In this document: in pieces, positions 20,744-32,707 of the stretch | Position numbering within the stretch: the stretch's first letter is position 1 | Layout of the letters: each line of letters starts with the position of its first letter | Assembly: GCA_033439685.1 (NCBI GenBank) | Contig: JAUEDM010000001.1 | Coordinates: forward strand, 62,001 to 126,000 | DNA from: Apodospora peruviana | Taxonomy: Eukaryota; Ascomycota; Sordariomycetes; Sordariales; Lasiosphaeriaceae | Length of the DNA stretch: 64,000 bases | Reading direction: 5' to 3' | Translations under genes and position numbers: made by a program | Notes under the pieces: model-generated | The model's input: only the letters and a program-made list of their open reading frames with translations | The model's database searches: none | Told to the model about the DNA's origin: nothing

Positions 20744-21338
20744 GGCAAACCGTAGGTTTGTCGAATGTGGACTGGTTGGCTTGGTTGATCGGGCGGTCGA
20801 CTGAGGGAGGAGATGAAGAGCAGGAAGTAGGCATTGTGTGTTCAGTGACGTCGACTCATGATGGAGAAGGAGAAGATGCTGTTGGTGGGAGGAGACAGGG
20901 ATTATTAATAACCTGAACCTTATGTCTGTACCTAGGCATGCAGGAATGATGAGCAGGAGGGGACGGTTGGTTGGTTCACGGCAGCTGTAGGTCCTGCGGT
21001 ACCGTGCAGTATGTGCATTGTGATGTGCTGGAACAGGGTATCGGTTTCACCGTCGGAATATGCTGCCAGAATATGTGAGGCGCTGGAAAGGGCGGCGGAG
21101 GTTATGGAGGGTTGTTTAAGGATTGAAGGTTGTTTAAGGAACTGAAGGAGTCGTGATGAACCAAACGGAAAAGAGTTGTTTCTAAAATGACCAGTCATTC
21201 ATCGGTAATGTAAGTGAGGCACCATATACATAATATGGACCATGAAAGATAGGTAATTACATATTATAAAGTCCTAAAGTGCATAGCAGTAAAGAAATGT
21301 CTATGTCAGTAGAGTTGTGATACTCTAAAATTAATGAA
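20744..21338. other. Intergenic region
   Basis: Upstream of the decayed MFS gene and downstream of the ABC transporter gene. A near copy of the TACCTAGGTA word (TACCTAGGCA) occurs at about 20929. The tandem words GGTTGTTTAAGGA occur at about 21110-21140. No gene seen. Confidence 0.5.
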
Positions 21339-24300
21339 TTACTCAATATTCTGCGCCTCACACATCTTCCTGTACATCCCCCCCTGCGCAATCAACTCCG
21401 CATGCGTGCCCAGTTCCGCAATCCGTCCGCCGTGAAACACGCAAATGAGATGCGCGTCCCGTATAGTCGACAAGCGGTGCGCAACCGCGACCGTGATACG
21501 GCCGCCTTCGTTCGCCGCTTTGGCCAGGGCGGTCTGCACGATCCTCTCGCTCTCGGTGTCCAAAGCGCTGGTGGCTTCGTCGAGCAAAAGGATCCGTGGG
21601 TTGCGAATCAGCGACCTCGCGATGGCAATACGTTGCCTCTGGCCACCAGAAAGCTGCGTGCCGTTAGGCCCGGCAGCCGTGCCCATGCCGTTTGGGAGGG
21701 ATGAAACAAAGTCCCATGCGTTGGCCCCACGCAGAGCGTCCTCGATCTCGGCGTCGGAGACTTTCTTCCCAGCATCACCGTGGGAGTCGATGCCCAGAGC
21801 AATGTTCTCCCTGATCGTACCCTGGAAGAGCGTCGGTTCTTGTTGAACTAGGGATACGATACCGCGATAGAGGCGCGGGTTGAGGGTCGTCAAGGCGTCG
21901 GAGTCGATGCGGATGGTCCCTGTCGACGGATCGTAAAACCGTTCCAACAGCGCAACGACGGTGGATTTTCCGCACCCGGAGGCGCCGACCACCGCGACGA
22001 GCCGCCCCCTCGTGATCTCTAGATTTACCCCTTTCAAGACAACGGTGTCGGGACGGAGCGGGTAGCTGAAGCGCAGGTCATCTAACTGGAGAGTAGATCC
22101 CGACTGGGGGGTCTTGTGGCGGTTTGCGTCGGTCTCTTGGACGATGGGCTGCAGCTCAGACAGCCAAAACATATAGTTGGCCGCGTTTACGCCTTTCGTC
22201 ATGCTCGTACTGAACTGAAAGAATAGGGACGCCGCCTGGCCGGAGTAGAAGACGCCCATGAAGGCCACAAAGAAGTCGTACATGGAGACTTCTCCGAAAG
22301 AAACCATCCGGCAGCCGTACCAAAACCCAAGCGCCATGAACCAGTACTCGATGCCTTGTGTCACGGCGAACCAGAGCATCATGGTGCACAAGGGTCTGAC
22401 CGAGCCGGCGACGGCGGTCTCCAGCTCGGCGGTGTATTTTTCTAGAATGGTCTCCTCGATGGCGAGAGAGGAAACGGTTCGGATCGCGGTGATGGCTTCC
22501 GATGCGATGGACGCGCTGGTGGAGTGCCGCTTCGCAACAGCGTGATCGAGCTTCACGTCGGACCGGATCTTGAGAAAGCCGGATCCCACTAAAGGAGGCA
22601 AGCCGGCAAAGACGACGATCAGACCCAGTTTCCAGCTGTGGGCAATGGCCAGCACGCTGCAGGCCGTGACGTTGATCATGGAGATCAGAATCAGGCCGAT
22701 GTTGAACCCCATGAGCTCGAAAACGGCTTGCGGGTTCGAGTCCACACGGCTGGCTAGCGCGCCGGTGTTGTTTTCCGGCCGGTCGAAGAACTGGAGATCT
22801 TGGCGGAGCATGTTGTCCAGACTTGCCTTGCGGAGTTTGCGAGTCAGGGCCTGAGAGGCGACGTTCGTTGCCCAGCCGAGAACGAAGTAGAAGACCAGGC
22901 AGCCGGCGGCCATGACGATGAACATGGACGAGTAGAAATCGCCGCGGTCGATCATTGCGTCCCCTGTCAGTGCGAAGACGTCCATCATCTTTGCCAGCAA
23001 GATGGCCTGGCCGGGGTATGCGGTGGCTGTTACACATATAGAAGTCAGCAAATCGTTATCGGCTGGACTCAACATCCGGAACTTGTTTGCTCACCAGCTC
23101 CGCAGCAGCAGATAAACGAGGTCAGAAACCACCACTTCAGCTCGGGTGACTCTCTGACCAGACGAGCTACGACGGCAAACAGACCAAGCTGTTTATGGTT
23201 CTCGTACGAGTCGCGGTCCTTTTGCGCCTCCAACCTTGCTTGATCAGTCGTTCTATACGGTGTGACGGTCTTGGTGAGATGGATAGGGTGTTCCTCTGTT
23301 GTCTCAACAACGGTATCTTCAGCCTCGGAAGCGGACGACGACTCCTCGCCCGACGAAACATCCAAGTTCTGGATCTTGACCAGTCTTGCGTAGACACCAT
23401 CCTGCAACATGAGCCCATCGTGTGTACCCTGCTCGACAATACGACCCTTGGACATGACAACGATATTATCGGCCTTGCGAATGGTGGCAAGCTTATGCGC
23501 GATAACAATAGTCGTCCGTCCCTCTGAAGCCTTGTCCAGCGCCTGCTGCACCACCCCTTCAGCATGCGGATCCAGTGCGCTGGTCGCCTCGTCGAGCAAA
23601 AGGATCTTGGGCTGAGATACAATACTTCGCGCAATGGCGATGCGCTGCTTCTGTCCGCCCGAAAGTAATCCGCCCCTTTGTCCGATCTCGGTGTCGTAGC
23701 CCTCGGGCAACTCGGTGATGAAGTCGTGCGCAAAGGCAATCTTGGCAGCTTGTTCAACTTGCGCCATCTTTTCCTCTCTGCTAGCATTCTCCCATTTTGT
23801 CCCAACCAGACCGTGGGCAATGTTATCAAAGACCGACCCCTGAAAAAGAACAGGTTCCTGCTGCACCAGACGAACGCTTTTGCGCAGCCAGTTGAGGTTG
23901 AGCGTGTCGATTGGCCTGCCGTCGAGCTTGATTGTGCCGGAGGTGTAGCTGTACCACCTCTCGATGAGGCCGACGATGGTGCTCTTGCCCGACCCTGATT
24001 GGCCGACCAGGGCTGTTACTTTGCCCGCGGGGACGGAGAGGGAGAAGTTATCAAGGACGGTGGTGGAGGGCCGCGTCGGGTACGCAAACGTGATGTTCTC
24101 GAGCTCGAGGGCGCCGGTAGTTTCCGACGGCTCCTCGCCCGTCTTGTCAAAGGGGTTGATGGCGGATTTGCGGTCGATGAGCTTGAACATCTGTTCTGCG
24201 GCTGAAGTGGCTCGGGTGAACTCGATGGCGTAAGGGGCTAGCGCTGTCAGGCTGAGGGTGGCGATGATGACGGAGAAGATGACACTAGCGAGGACGTGTT

Positions 24301-25477
24301 AGTCAATCAGACGGAACCTACCTAGGTATTGAGCGAAATAATACTAACGTGAAGACATCGCCACTCGAGGCAATCTCGCCCTTGGCAAGCATGCGAACAC
24401 CCTGCCAGAACGCGAGACCAAGGCCAAGGTACATGATGGTGTACTCAGCCGAGAACAAGGCGCCGAACAGAGGCGAGTTCTTGCTCGACCAGGTCGCAGC
24501 TTCGGCCAAATACTCGTCAAACTTGTTGACGAGGCGGGACCGCATCTCAAAGGCGTGGATGGTGCGAGCACTGGCGAGCAGCCCTTCTGCGAAGGAGTTA
24601 GCCTGGGCATAGACCTCGAGAATCTTGGTTTCGTATACGCTCTGCATGGCCGCGACGACGCCCATGACGATGATGGTGGCGGGCGCAATGCACAGCGTAA
24701 TGAGCGTGAGCTTCCAGTTGGTCACGAAGGCCAGAATAAAAGCGGTGATGAACGCCGATAAGCCCTGAAATGTCAGCCCAAGCTTCTCTGCGATGCCGCC
24801 CTGGATCAGACGGCCATTGGAAATCGCCTGCGTCGCGACGGAGCCGCCTGTCCCCAGGTCGAAGTAGGCGATTTCTTGGGAGAGGGCGGCTTTGAGGTAG
24901 GCATGGCGTATGTTTTTGACGATTCGGTAGGCTGCGTAGGTTAGTAACGTATCCCAGATGTAGGACAGGGCAAACCTGGCGATGCCGAGGTAGACGAAGT
25001 AGAGCCTTGTCGTGTCCAGTGGTTAGATGTTGCAAGCTAGTGATGAGATCAAACCGAACTTACGCAAGGTCTGCCGACTCGCTGCGGAAAGCATCTCCTG
25101 AAGAGCTGCCAGACACGAAGTCGGTGATGGTTGTGATGAACTGGCCGAATATGAGGTTCTGCAAGGCGAGACCGGCGCCTGAGGCAATGGCGGCGAATAC
25201 GGCGACGCCTTGAAGAGCGTACTCGGAGGTTGTAGCAAAGTAGAATATGCGCTGAGGATGTGTCGGTTGTGTGTTAGCCCGGAGGACAATGAGGTTGGCA
25301 CAGTCACTATTATGAATCGTAATCAATAAGACTCACCCAGTATGCATTTCCAGACTGCTCTTCCTTATTAGTGTTTCCCGGTTCTGTGTCGATCTCAACC
25401 TTTACGACGTCCGATGAAGGGGGAGTGGCTCGTCGGGCACTCTCCTCCCCGTTCTTCTTCTCGTCGAGTTCGATCAT
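21339..25477 (-). CDS. MDR/ABCB-type full ABC transporter
   Basis: ATP-driven exporter of about 1287 residues with TMD1-NBD1-TMD2-NBD2 order, the P-glycoprotein layout. Exons: 25477-25337, 25251-25064, 25005-24349, 24284-23095 and 23026-21339, all introns GT-AG of 58-85 nt. NBD1 has Walker A GQSGSGKST (about residue 422), the signature LSGGQKQR (about 535), Walker B ILLLDEATSALD and the H-loop IVIAHKLATI. NBD2 has GASGCGKST (about 1073), LSGGQRQR, ILLLDEATSALD and AVAHRLSTI. Both sites look catalytically complete. TMD1 contains ALQNLIFGQFI and TMD2 contains GWATNVASQALTRKLRK...LRQDLQFFD. An acidic linker (SSGEESSSASEAEDT) joins the halves. Likely plasma-membrane export of lipophilic compounds. 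It shares a 726-nt upstream region with a divergent Zn2Cys6 regulator. Confidence 0.95.
24319..24328. repeat. Perfect TACCTAGGTA palindrome in an ABC transporter intron
   Basis: Second perfect copy of the 10-nt word, inside the intron 24285-24348. Confidence 0.6.
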
Positions 25478-26203
25478 GGCGGATCATCAGATGACTCGGT
25501 GAAATCAATGTGTCTACCTCTCAGTGCAAAAGCATCTTTATCAGTCGGCGAAGGAGTAAATCTTCATTTATGTCGACGCTGTGTTCCATGTCGCCGTCGG
25601 AGCAGAGACAGTTACGCGGCGTGCGGCGTGCAATGAATCCGACGGATGGGAGGTGCTAGGAAAATATCATGCACGATTGGCCGTTGCTGGTGGATGCAAC
25701 CCAAAAACCAAGACCGCTAGAAGCTGGGCGCCAAGTCCATCACAACATCTTAAGATTGGTCATGAGCGAACGGAAAGGTCAACCTTCGCGTCCTTTAAGT
25801 TTGTTACCAAAGAAGTAAGCTTGGTATAGTGTATTCTAGGTACCTTACCTCGGTATGCTAGCTCACTGACCTGACCATCGTGGGCCGGAGGGTGAAGCCA
25901 AGAATACGATACCTTTCTCTCCCCCTGAGCAGTGGACTCTTCGAGTCAAAGGTGATTGGCTGACTCGTGTCCCGCGGAACGCGCGGGCCCCGGTGTCAGC
26001 GCGAGACTGATCCGTCTTTGCGGATTGGGGTGTGTCTCTTACAACAAACTGACCCCTGTGCATCTCCACCGACCCCGAACTGCCCGAGACGACACTTCAA
26101 GTTTAATCACTCCCCGTCCCATGACGGGACCCGCAGAGTCCGTCTATTGCCCACGTTCATGTCTGTGGGGTGAGCGATCGATCTATCACCCTCCATCATA
26201 ACT
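25478..26203. promoter_or_regulatory. Shared divergent promoter region (ABC transporter / Zn2Cys6 regulator)
   Basis: 726 nt between the two start codons. It contains a TACCTTACCTCGGTA stretch near 25850 and GC-rich sequence near 25970. I could not identify a clear CGG-N-CCG palindromic binding site by eye. Co-regulation is an inference from the arrangement. Confidence 0.45.
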
Positions 26204-28861
26204 ATGAACAGTACAATGGACGACGAAGAAGCTGAAGTGCACCAAGCGGAGAGGCCCTCGGCAGCTGGCTCCGTCCCTCGAGCTGTAGGTCCAGTTTTCC
26301 CACCAACTATTCACGACCAGGCCTATCCCTATGTCCTAAGAGAAGAAATGACAAGACTAATGATTGCTAGTGCGATGCTTGCCGAGCAAGAAAGGTACAT
26401 CGTCCAAGACTTCCGATACCCGTTTCAAGTTTGCATGCGGCAGAGAAACACCTGACTATCTTAGCTGCTTTTACCCGTTGGCTGTGTGCATATCTGATCT
26501 GACCAACAACTCCATGGATGGCAGATTCGATGCAACCGGGAGACACCTTGCGCCCACTGCGTCCAGGCCAAGATTGAGTGCACTCACGGAGAGAGCAGCA
26601 GACCCAAGGAGAAGCGGGCAAGAATACTCCTGACGCACCAATAGTAAGCCAATCCATTCATGTTATTCGTTCCCGTATCACACATGTCTGTATACCGTCC
26701 AAGTGGTCTGTTCTGCGGTCGTTAATATCTGTTGGTTGTCCCAAACCCAGCGAAAGGAAAATCGATCTCATCGACCAGCGTCTGGAGGGCGTAATCCGTC
26801 TCCTCCAAGATGTTCGGATCCGGCTACCAACTCCAACTCAACCACAGTCATCTGCCAGTCCTAATGCCAGTTCGACTTTACAACCAACAGAGACCTCGAC
26901 CAGTCTTGCGTTCAACACCCCAGCGCCTTCCCCCTCGCCGACCCCTCGGGCCCGAATCAGCCACGCCGAGAACACAGGCCCCGTCGTGGAGGGCAATTCC
27001 TCCCTGACGGCACACTCCATCTTCGCCAAGGACCTGCTCCAAAAAATCGTCGATGGCGGCGGCTCGAGACCAGAGATGCGCGAGACTCTCGACGCGCTGC
27101 ATCATGTCGTCGAAGCCATGCGGAAACAACCAGCCTCAAAAGAGTTGACATATCCCCGTGCGAAACCGGTGCCATTCGCGCCGTTGCAGGGGTGCGAGCT
27201 CCCGCCTATAGAGAAGACGCTGCACATCATCAAGATGGCCAAGAGTAAGTATGTTCAAGTCCAGATGCCTGAGTGACTAAAGCTGATGAGGTGATGAATA
27301 GACCACCAACTTGTCAGCATCGCATGGATCTACGAGCTGATTCCTATCCACAACTTCCCGCAGAAGTGTCTCAGCATCTACTTGGAGTCTGAGAAATACA
27401 ACGACGCGGATTTTATCATCGTCAACGCCGGACTCCACTACCTGTTTGAGACGTACTCGTATCAACTCGAGGGCGAGGGAAGGGCCGAGTATCAGCGCCT
27501 TTCTACGCTGTGCGGCGCGAATCTTGAGACCGCGCTTTCCAACCTGCCTCTGCATCTACCGGCCAATACAGACGTGATTGTGGCTCTTTTATTCGGAGTA
27601 AAGTATCACAACTCAACTCCTCCTTCAGCATGCTAATACCTGTGTTCAGGCCTACTACGCAATCGACCTCTCCCAACCCTCTCTATCATGGATCCTATCC
27701 TCCAAAGCATCCGACATCTGCCAGACATTAGGCTTCCACCGGATATCGACCTACAAGAACGAGACTCCCGAAGATAGCCACGACAAGCAGTCCCTCTTTT
27801 GGGCGGTGTACATCGCCGACAAAGGGCTCGCGCTCCGTTTGGGTAGGGCGTCGACGATCCAGGACTACGACGTGACCGTTCCATATCCAGCCAGCGAGGG
27901 GACCTCACCCAACCCGATCGCCGTCTTTTTGAGGGGTTGGGTCCTGGTCGCAAGAGTGCAGGGGCAGATCTACGAGCGGCTCTATTGTCTGGACGGGATT
28001 TCTCAGCCCGAGAGCGTGAGGCACGCGAGAGCGCAGGAGTTGGCTCAGGAGCTGCAGATTATTGAGAATTTGATGCACGATGCTACTGTAAGTGCACCAC
28101 CTGGATTTGTCTTGTCTGGTTGATGTTAATGGTGGGCCATGACAGGAACGATGGCGAATGGACGACCGAGATAGCGTCCGAGCCGACTTGGCGGAATTCA
28201 TCATCGGCTCGGACGCAGTGCTCAGGCTATCACTGCTCACGCTCGTCTACCGCGCTGTTCCGAACCCAGCCGGGTCGGCGACGACGTTCAGACCAGAATG
28301 CATCGAAGCTGCTCGCGCAACGCTGGAGCGCCACCAGCGATGCATGGCCGTCGTGACGAGCAGCGAGTTTAGTTTGTTTTCTGTCTACATGCACTGGTAC
28401 GTTATCTACCTGCCCCTATCTCCAAGTATCCAATACTTACAGGGTGGCAGGACAATCCTCTTCTCACCCTTCGTGCCGTTCATCGTGCTCTTCTGTCACG
28501 TAATCGAAACAAAGGACCGCGGAGACCTTGCTCGGCTCCAAGGGTTCGTGGTATCGATCAGCAGCCAGTCCGACGGAACGGGTGTGTCCGAGGCAGTTGA
28601 CAAGCTCCGCCGGCTGTCGCAGGTTCTGTATAGCGTTGCTTCTCGGTATGTCGAGACCCGTACCGGGGAGGACCAGCAGCAGGCGAGCGCGGGGATCGAT
28701 ACCTATCTCGCGGCGCTGGGGTTTCAGCCGCCACCGCCTGCCAGTACGATCATGCAAGGAGGAGGAGGACATTTGTCGTCGTCACAGTCATCATCGCCGC
28801 CGCAGCAGCAGCATCAACAGGAGCAACAAGGGTATAATGGTCCGGGACAGCAACGGCAGCA

Positions 28862-28900
<39 letters not shown>

Positions 28901-29063
28901 TGATGATTTTAGGGTGGGTCAGGTTGATGCCGCACAGAGACAAGTCGACCCGATGATATGGATGGGTAACGAGACGCAGTTGGAGGGTTGGCTTTATAGT
29001 AACCAGCAGATGTTGGCGTTTCTGGAGGAGGGGGTGCTTGATGGGAATAATACCATGAACTAG
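26204..29063 (+). CDS. Zn2Cys6 transcription factor with fungal-specific TF domain and polyglutamine tail
   Basis: Product of about 771 residues from eight exons: 26204-26284, 26371-26394, 26525-26643, 26751-27244, 27302-27597, 27650-28087, 28146-28396 and 28451-29063. The zinc cluster is RACDACRARK/IRCNRETPCAHCVQAKIEC, with cysteines 28, 31, 38, 44, 47 and 54 in perfect C-x2-C-x6-C-x5-C-x2-C-x6-C spacing. Exon 2 is only 24 nt and encodes exactly CDACRARK. A dimerisation-type helix follows (YERKIDLIDQRLEGVIRLL). The middle homology region is typical: LGFHRISTY...LFWAVYIADKGLALRLGRAS, and YMHW/TILFSPFVPFIVLFCHVIE. The C-terminus carries a Gln-rich tract that could act in activation. Intron 28397-28450 is 54 nt without a stop, so its retention would stay in frame. 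Transcribed divergently from the ABC transporter. Confidence 0.92.
28847..28899 (+). repeat. CAG microsatellite encoding polyglutamine
   Basis: CAG/CAA run in the last exon of the Zn2Cys6 regulator, preceded by an interrupted Gln-rich stretch (PPQQQHQQEQQ). Likely length-variable between strains. Confidence 0.85.
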
Positions 29064-29319
29064 ATAAATCTTTGTTCGGATCATAATCCGTCATAGTATG
29101 TAAGGTAATTATCTGTCTTTTATTAATTGCTGGTACGTGTGTATTTAGGGCTGGGTCCATTGAGGCTCGGCGGGTTGCTGATGATTTGCGTTCAGTTCAG
29201 TCATAGACTGGGTTTAATAAGTAAAATAATGAAGTACAAAGGTACAAGATACCAGTCAACCAATACCAGACAGACATTGGTATGATGGAATGATAGCAGA
29301 TGCTATCACTCGTATAAAT

Positions 29320-30639
29320 TTACCCTAACTCTGGGTTCAGCCGGGGCGACAACTCGATATATTCACCGTCAAACCGGTCCCAATTAGGAAACTCCCACAG
29401 CATCATGAGATTAGGGTTCTTAGTGATGTCTTCGCGGCAGTCCTCCTTGTGGCTCTTGTCCCTCCAGCCGGTAAGTTGGCAGTCCTGCCGTTTCCAACAG
29501 ATTTAGGTTAGCAAGAAAACGATGACCAGTAACCAACCTGGAAGATATAAGAAAAGCTTGAGCACCTACCTTAATTGCAGTATCAAAACATTTTGCACTT
29601 CTTGCACGGAGACAGGAATTCAGGGCTTACTTTCTTGATATTTCCGCAACCATGGCACTTTGCCGTATTGTCAGTCGAAAAGCCCGAATTCGAGGACTCT
29701 GTCGTTCAGAGCTAGCATTGCGGGAAGGGACATGCAGAAGGGCTAATTATCGCGTGCAATATGCGGTTGCAACGCCCCTCGGTGTTGTCAGTCATCATCT
29801 CGTCGTCATTAAGTAATAGGAAAGTATAAAGATAAAAGAAAAAAACATAAACTTACCCGGCTCTACACTGATCCATCACGCAGATTTCGGGCATGGGGTT
29901 ATTGCCCCCCAACCTGATATACCGTTCCGCATACATAATCCCTAGCGTACACGGCTTTCCTTCTCCCGTGACCATGCCGGCTCTCCAGGTGGCCGCATGA
30001 AGGAGCTCTTCTCCCATTCATCCCAAAACGACGGAGTGATGAAAGCGCCCTTGCGGTCCGTGAGCTCGAGCTCCGGGCGGCCGGAGCCCCGTATCGTGGC
30101 CACCATCTCGCCCAGGAAGCACCAATGGCGCCACGGCCTGTACGTAACCCCACCGCCGTCCTTCTTCCGCTGCGGTGCTACGGTGGGCAGCCCCCACAAC
30201 CAGTCTTCCCACCCATCTTTCCGGAGCGTCGTGAGCGAGGACAGCTCGCGGCAGACGAGCCGGAGAATCTGCCTCGGCTCTTTCAATATACCGTCCCCCT
30301 CCCCGGCCTCGGCGATGAGCTTCGCGATGTGGACGAGCTTTTTGACGCAGTGCAGATGTACCCGCCGAATCCCTGAAGATGGCAGCGTAGTACCCGGCCA
30401 AGTTGTCGTATGGGGGTTACCGATTTGAGAGCATGATCCTCGCCGAAGCTGAGATTGGCTACTGGTACGTATGTTACTTGTCGCAGCCACGATGTTGGAG
30501 GAGGTGGACATGTCCAGATGAGTGGGGTTTCGCAAAAGATTCGTGTGCCTTGTTGAATTGGTCTCCTGGCAAAGAGGCCTTTTCTCTTCCCTGGCACGTC
30601 TCGGATGGTGTACATGAGGCTATCGTCAGTACTCGCCAT
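29320..30639 (-). pseudogene. Decayed SET/MYND-type gene
   Basis: The 5' end reads MASTDDSLMYTIRDVPGKR, then KGLFARRPIQQGTRIFCETPLIW, resembling the start of a SET domain. Then LAGYYAAIFRDSAGTSALRQK is in one frame, LVHIAKLIAEAGEGDGILKEP and on to WDEWEKSSFMRPPGEPAWSRE in a second, and GKPCTLGIMYAERYIRLGG in a third. The shift near 30326 is at an A5 run and that near 29960 at a short purine tract; neither spot can host an intron. The 3' end is a MYND zinc finger (CHGCGNIKKV, CKKCKMF-stop-YCN, DCQLTGWRDKSHKEDC) interrupted by TGA at 29585-29583 and a further one-base shift. The SET core (NHSC-type motif) was not found. The SET label rests on the N-terminus only. Confidence 0.6.
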
Positions 30640-30881
30640 GATGGTGGGTGAGAAAGTCGGTAAAGTCAGGTTGGTAGAGCGTACCGCTAGCTGCTGTACA
30701 CAGCAGAGAATACTGTCATACGATGGATGGTTATCTGCAACGACTTATAGGCATAGGATGACACATTCCGAGCACCCACTGTTGCCGTGTATCCTTTCCA
30801 CCAGAAGTTTCCTCTCCCCTAGGTCTAAGTCACGGCTGATTGCCATTTCCTGTTGTAACCTCCATTAACGTCACAATCTTC

Positions 30882-32140
30882 CTAGAGATTCTCCAACCAA
30901 GTGATAATAGTGCGCCTCATTATCCCGTCCTCATAACGCACAGCAGCATCCAGCGCCGGCTGGACATGCACCTCTCCTTGACACTCGACAAACACGACAT
31001 CTTTATCCCTCAGCACACCACTCCAATGACCCATCTCCATCGATGATCTCGCAATTACCACCCTCTCAGCCTTTGCGAATTTATGCCCAGCAAACACGCG
31101 ACAGCAATCCAGAAACACCTCCCCCGTACCAACAGTAATCATGACTTTCCTCACCAAACCAACCCCATTCTTATCCCCCCCACGAAAAACAGTTTCCCAA
31201 ACACCCTCTGCGTGACTCGCACCACAAAGATCCGCCCAAACCTCGCCCTCCTTTGGCCCCCAAGCGCACTTAAATCCCCTCACCTGATCCCGCGTCAAAT
31301 AATCCCGCCCCTCATTACGTATATAACTCCTCTCGTCAAGATTGAGCAACGTAAACGGACTAATGAACAATGCTCCTCCAATCTGGCCAGTAAATGACAG
31401 CGGCACAGCATACGGCGACGGTGTAGCGAGATGCGCGAGCAAAGACCCAACCATCTGGCCGCCGGCACTATCTCCCGCCAGAATAATATCCTCCGCTGAC
31501 AGAGCCAGGTCCTCCAGCAGATATGTAAGAGCAGCGATGGAGTGGATTAGCTGCGCAGGGTAGGTGTGTTCCGGCGCCAGCGCGTACTCCAACACCGCTA
31601 CGCGGCTGGCATGGCAGGCGGCGCCGCATTGTATGATGAAGGGCATGTGTGCGTTGCCGCGGAGGGGGTTGACGAAGCCGCCTCCGTGGAAGTAGAGTAG
31701 TGTACGGTCATGGTGTGTGTTTGGGTTGGGGGGGGTGAGGATGTGAAGAACGCCAGGAGGAAGGCTGGGCGACGACGAGGCAGACTGAAGCGTGACGGAT
31801 TGGTGAGGGATGTTTTTGGTGGCGCAGTACCCGCTGATGGCGGCGCCTGTTCCTGTCCGCCGGACGTACCAGCGTAGTATCCTTGTGGGAAAGGTGCTGC
31901 GCTGCGATTGCAGGAACCGGAGGGCGAGGTGTTGACGCCAGTGCAGGGACCGGTTTGGCTTGAATGTTAATGCGATGATGCAGCGGATGACTGTGGATGA
32001 TCTGTCTCAGTATAGGTGAACGAAGAAAGTTGAAAGGGGGGGTTGTCTTGTTGATACAAGGTAAGGTACGTACGTAGGAGAGGAACGAGAAGAAGGAAGA
32101 GGGCCTTGTCATGCAAGGGCAGCGTGTCTTTGGCAGCCAT
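30882..32140 (-). CDS. Alpha/beta hydrolase (hormone-sensitive-lipase-like esterase)
   Basis: Carboxylester hydrolase-type protein of about 396 residues. Exons 32140-32070 and 32001-30882; the intron 32002-32069 uses the second of two overlapping GTAC donors, the only one that keeps frame. A short hydrophobic N-terminus (KALFLLLVPLLRT) may anchor the protein. The oxyanion motif HGGGF occurs in TLLYFHGGGFVNPLRG, and the nucleophile elbow is GDSAGG (ILAGDSAGGQM). The region YALAPEHTYPAQ matches the LAPE block of HSL-type esterases. The acidic residue probably lies in GTGEVFLD and the His in CQGEVHVQPAL. This order is characteristic of the steryl acetyl hydrolase/HSL group. Substrate unknown. 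Confidence 0.9.
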
Positions 32141-32707
32141 TTTGAGACCGCCCAAGGAATGGTACAGTCAAGGTGAAGGGGTGAGGTCAAAACAAGGTTT
32201 GTTCTCATGGTTCGTTAAGGGTGACTGACCATGTGTGCCGAGGTAAAACATTTTTACAAAAAGCGCTAGTCTGAATAGGGTAAAAGTCCCTATTAGCTAC
32301 CAACAAGCCTCTACGCAAGGGACTGTGTTATATTGGGACTCAGTCCATTGTGTAAAAGTGTTGAAACCAGACTTTGTTAAGCTGTACAACTCTATATATA
32401 CCTTACTTTTCTATAACTGAGCAGAATCGCCAGAAGCCTAAGGGGCCTCGACGGATCATGACCCAAATAACGATAATTCAAGCAGCACCCAATGCTAAAA
32501 CATGATTGACGAATAGAGAATATAGTTAATGCTGCTACAGCTAGCTCAATACGAAGGCACCTTGATAGACACTTCTGTCTAAAATTCCTCTCTGGTTTGT
32601 CGTATCTCACTGTGTGTTCAAATGAGGATCATACGTGGGCTTAACCCTGATTCTGGAAGAAAACTTGGTCAGCACACTCTGCACTTCAACTACAAGCAAT
32701 ACTGCGT
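32141..32707. other. Intergenic region
   Basis: Upstream of the hydrolase and downstream of the small membrane protein gene. AT-rich at 32390-32540. No gene or repeat recognised. Confidence 0.5.

Noticed and set aside
22156..23037. 293-residue ORF in the ABC transporter region
   Set aside because: Same strand as the transporter but another frame; Arg/His-rich shadow of the NBD2/TMD2 exon.
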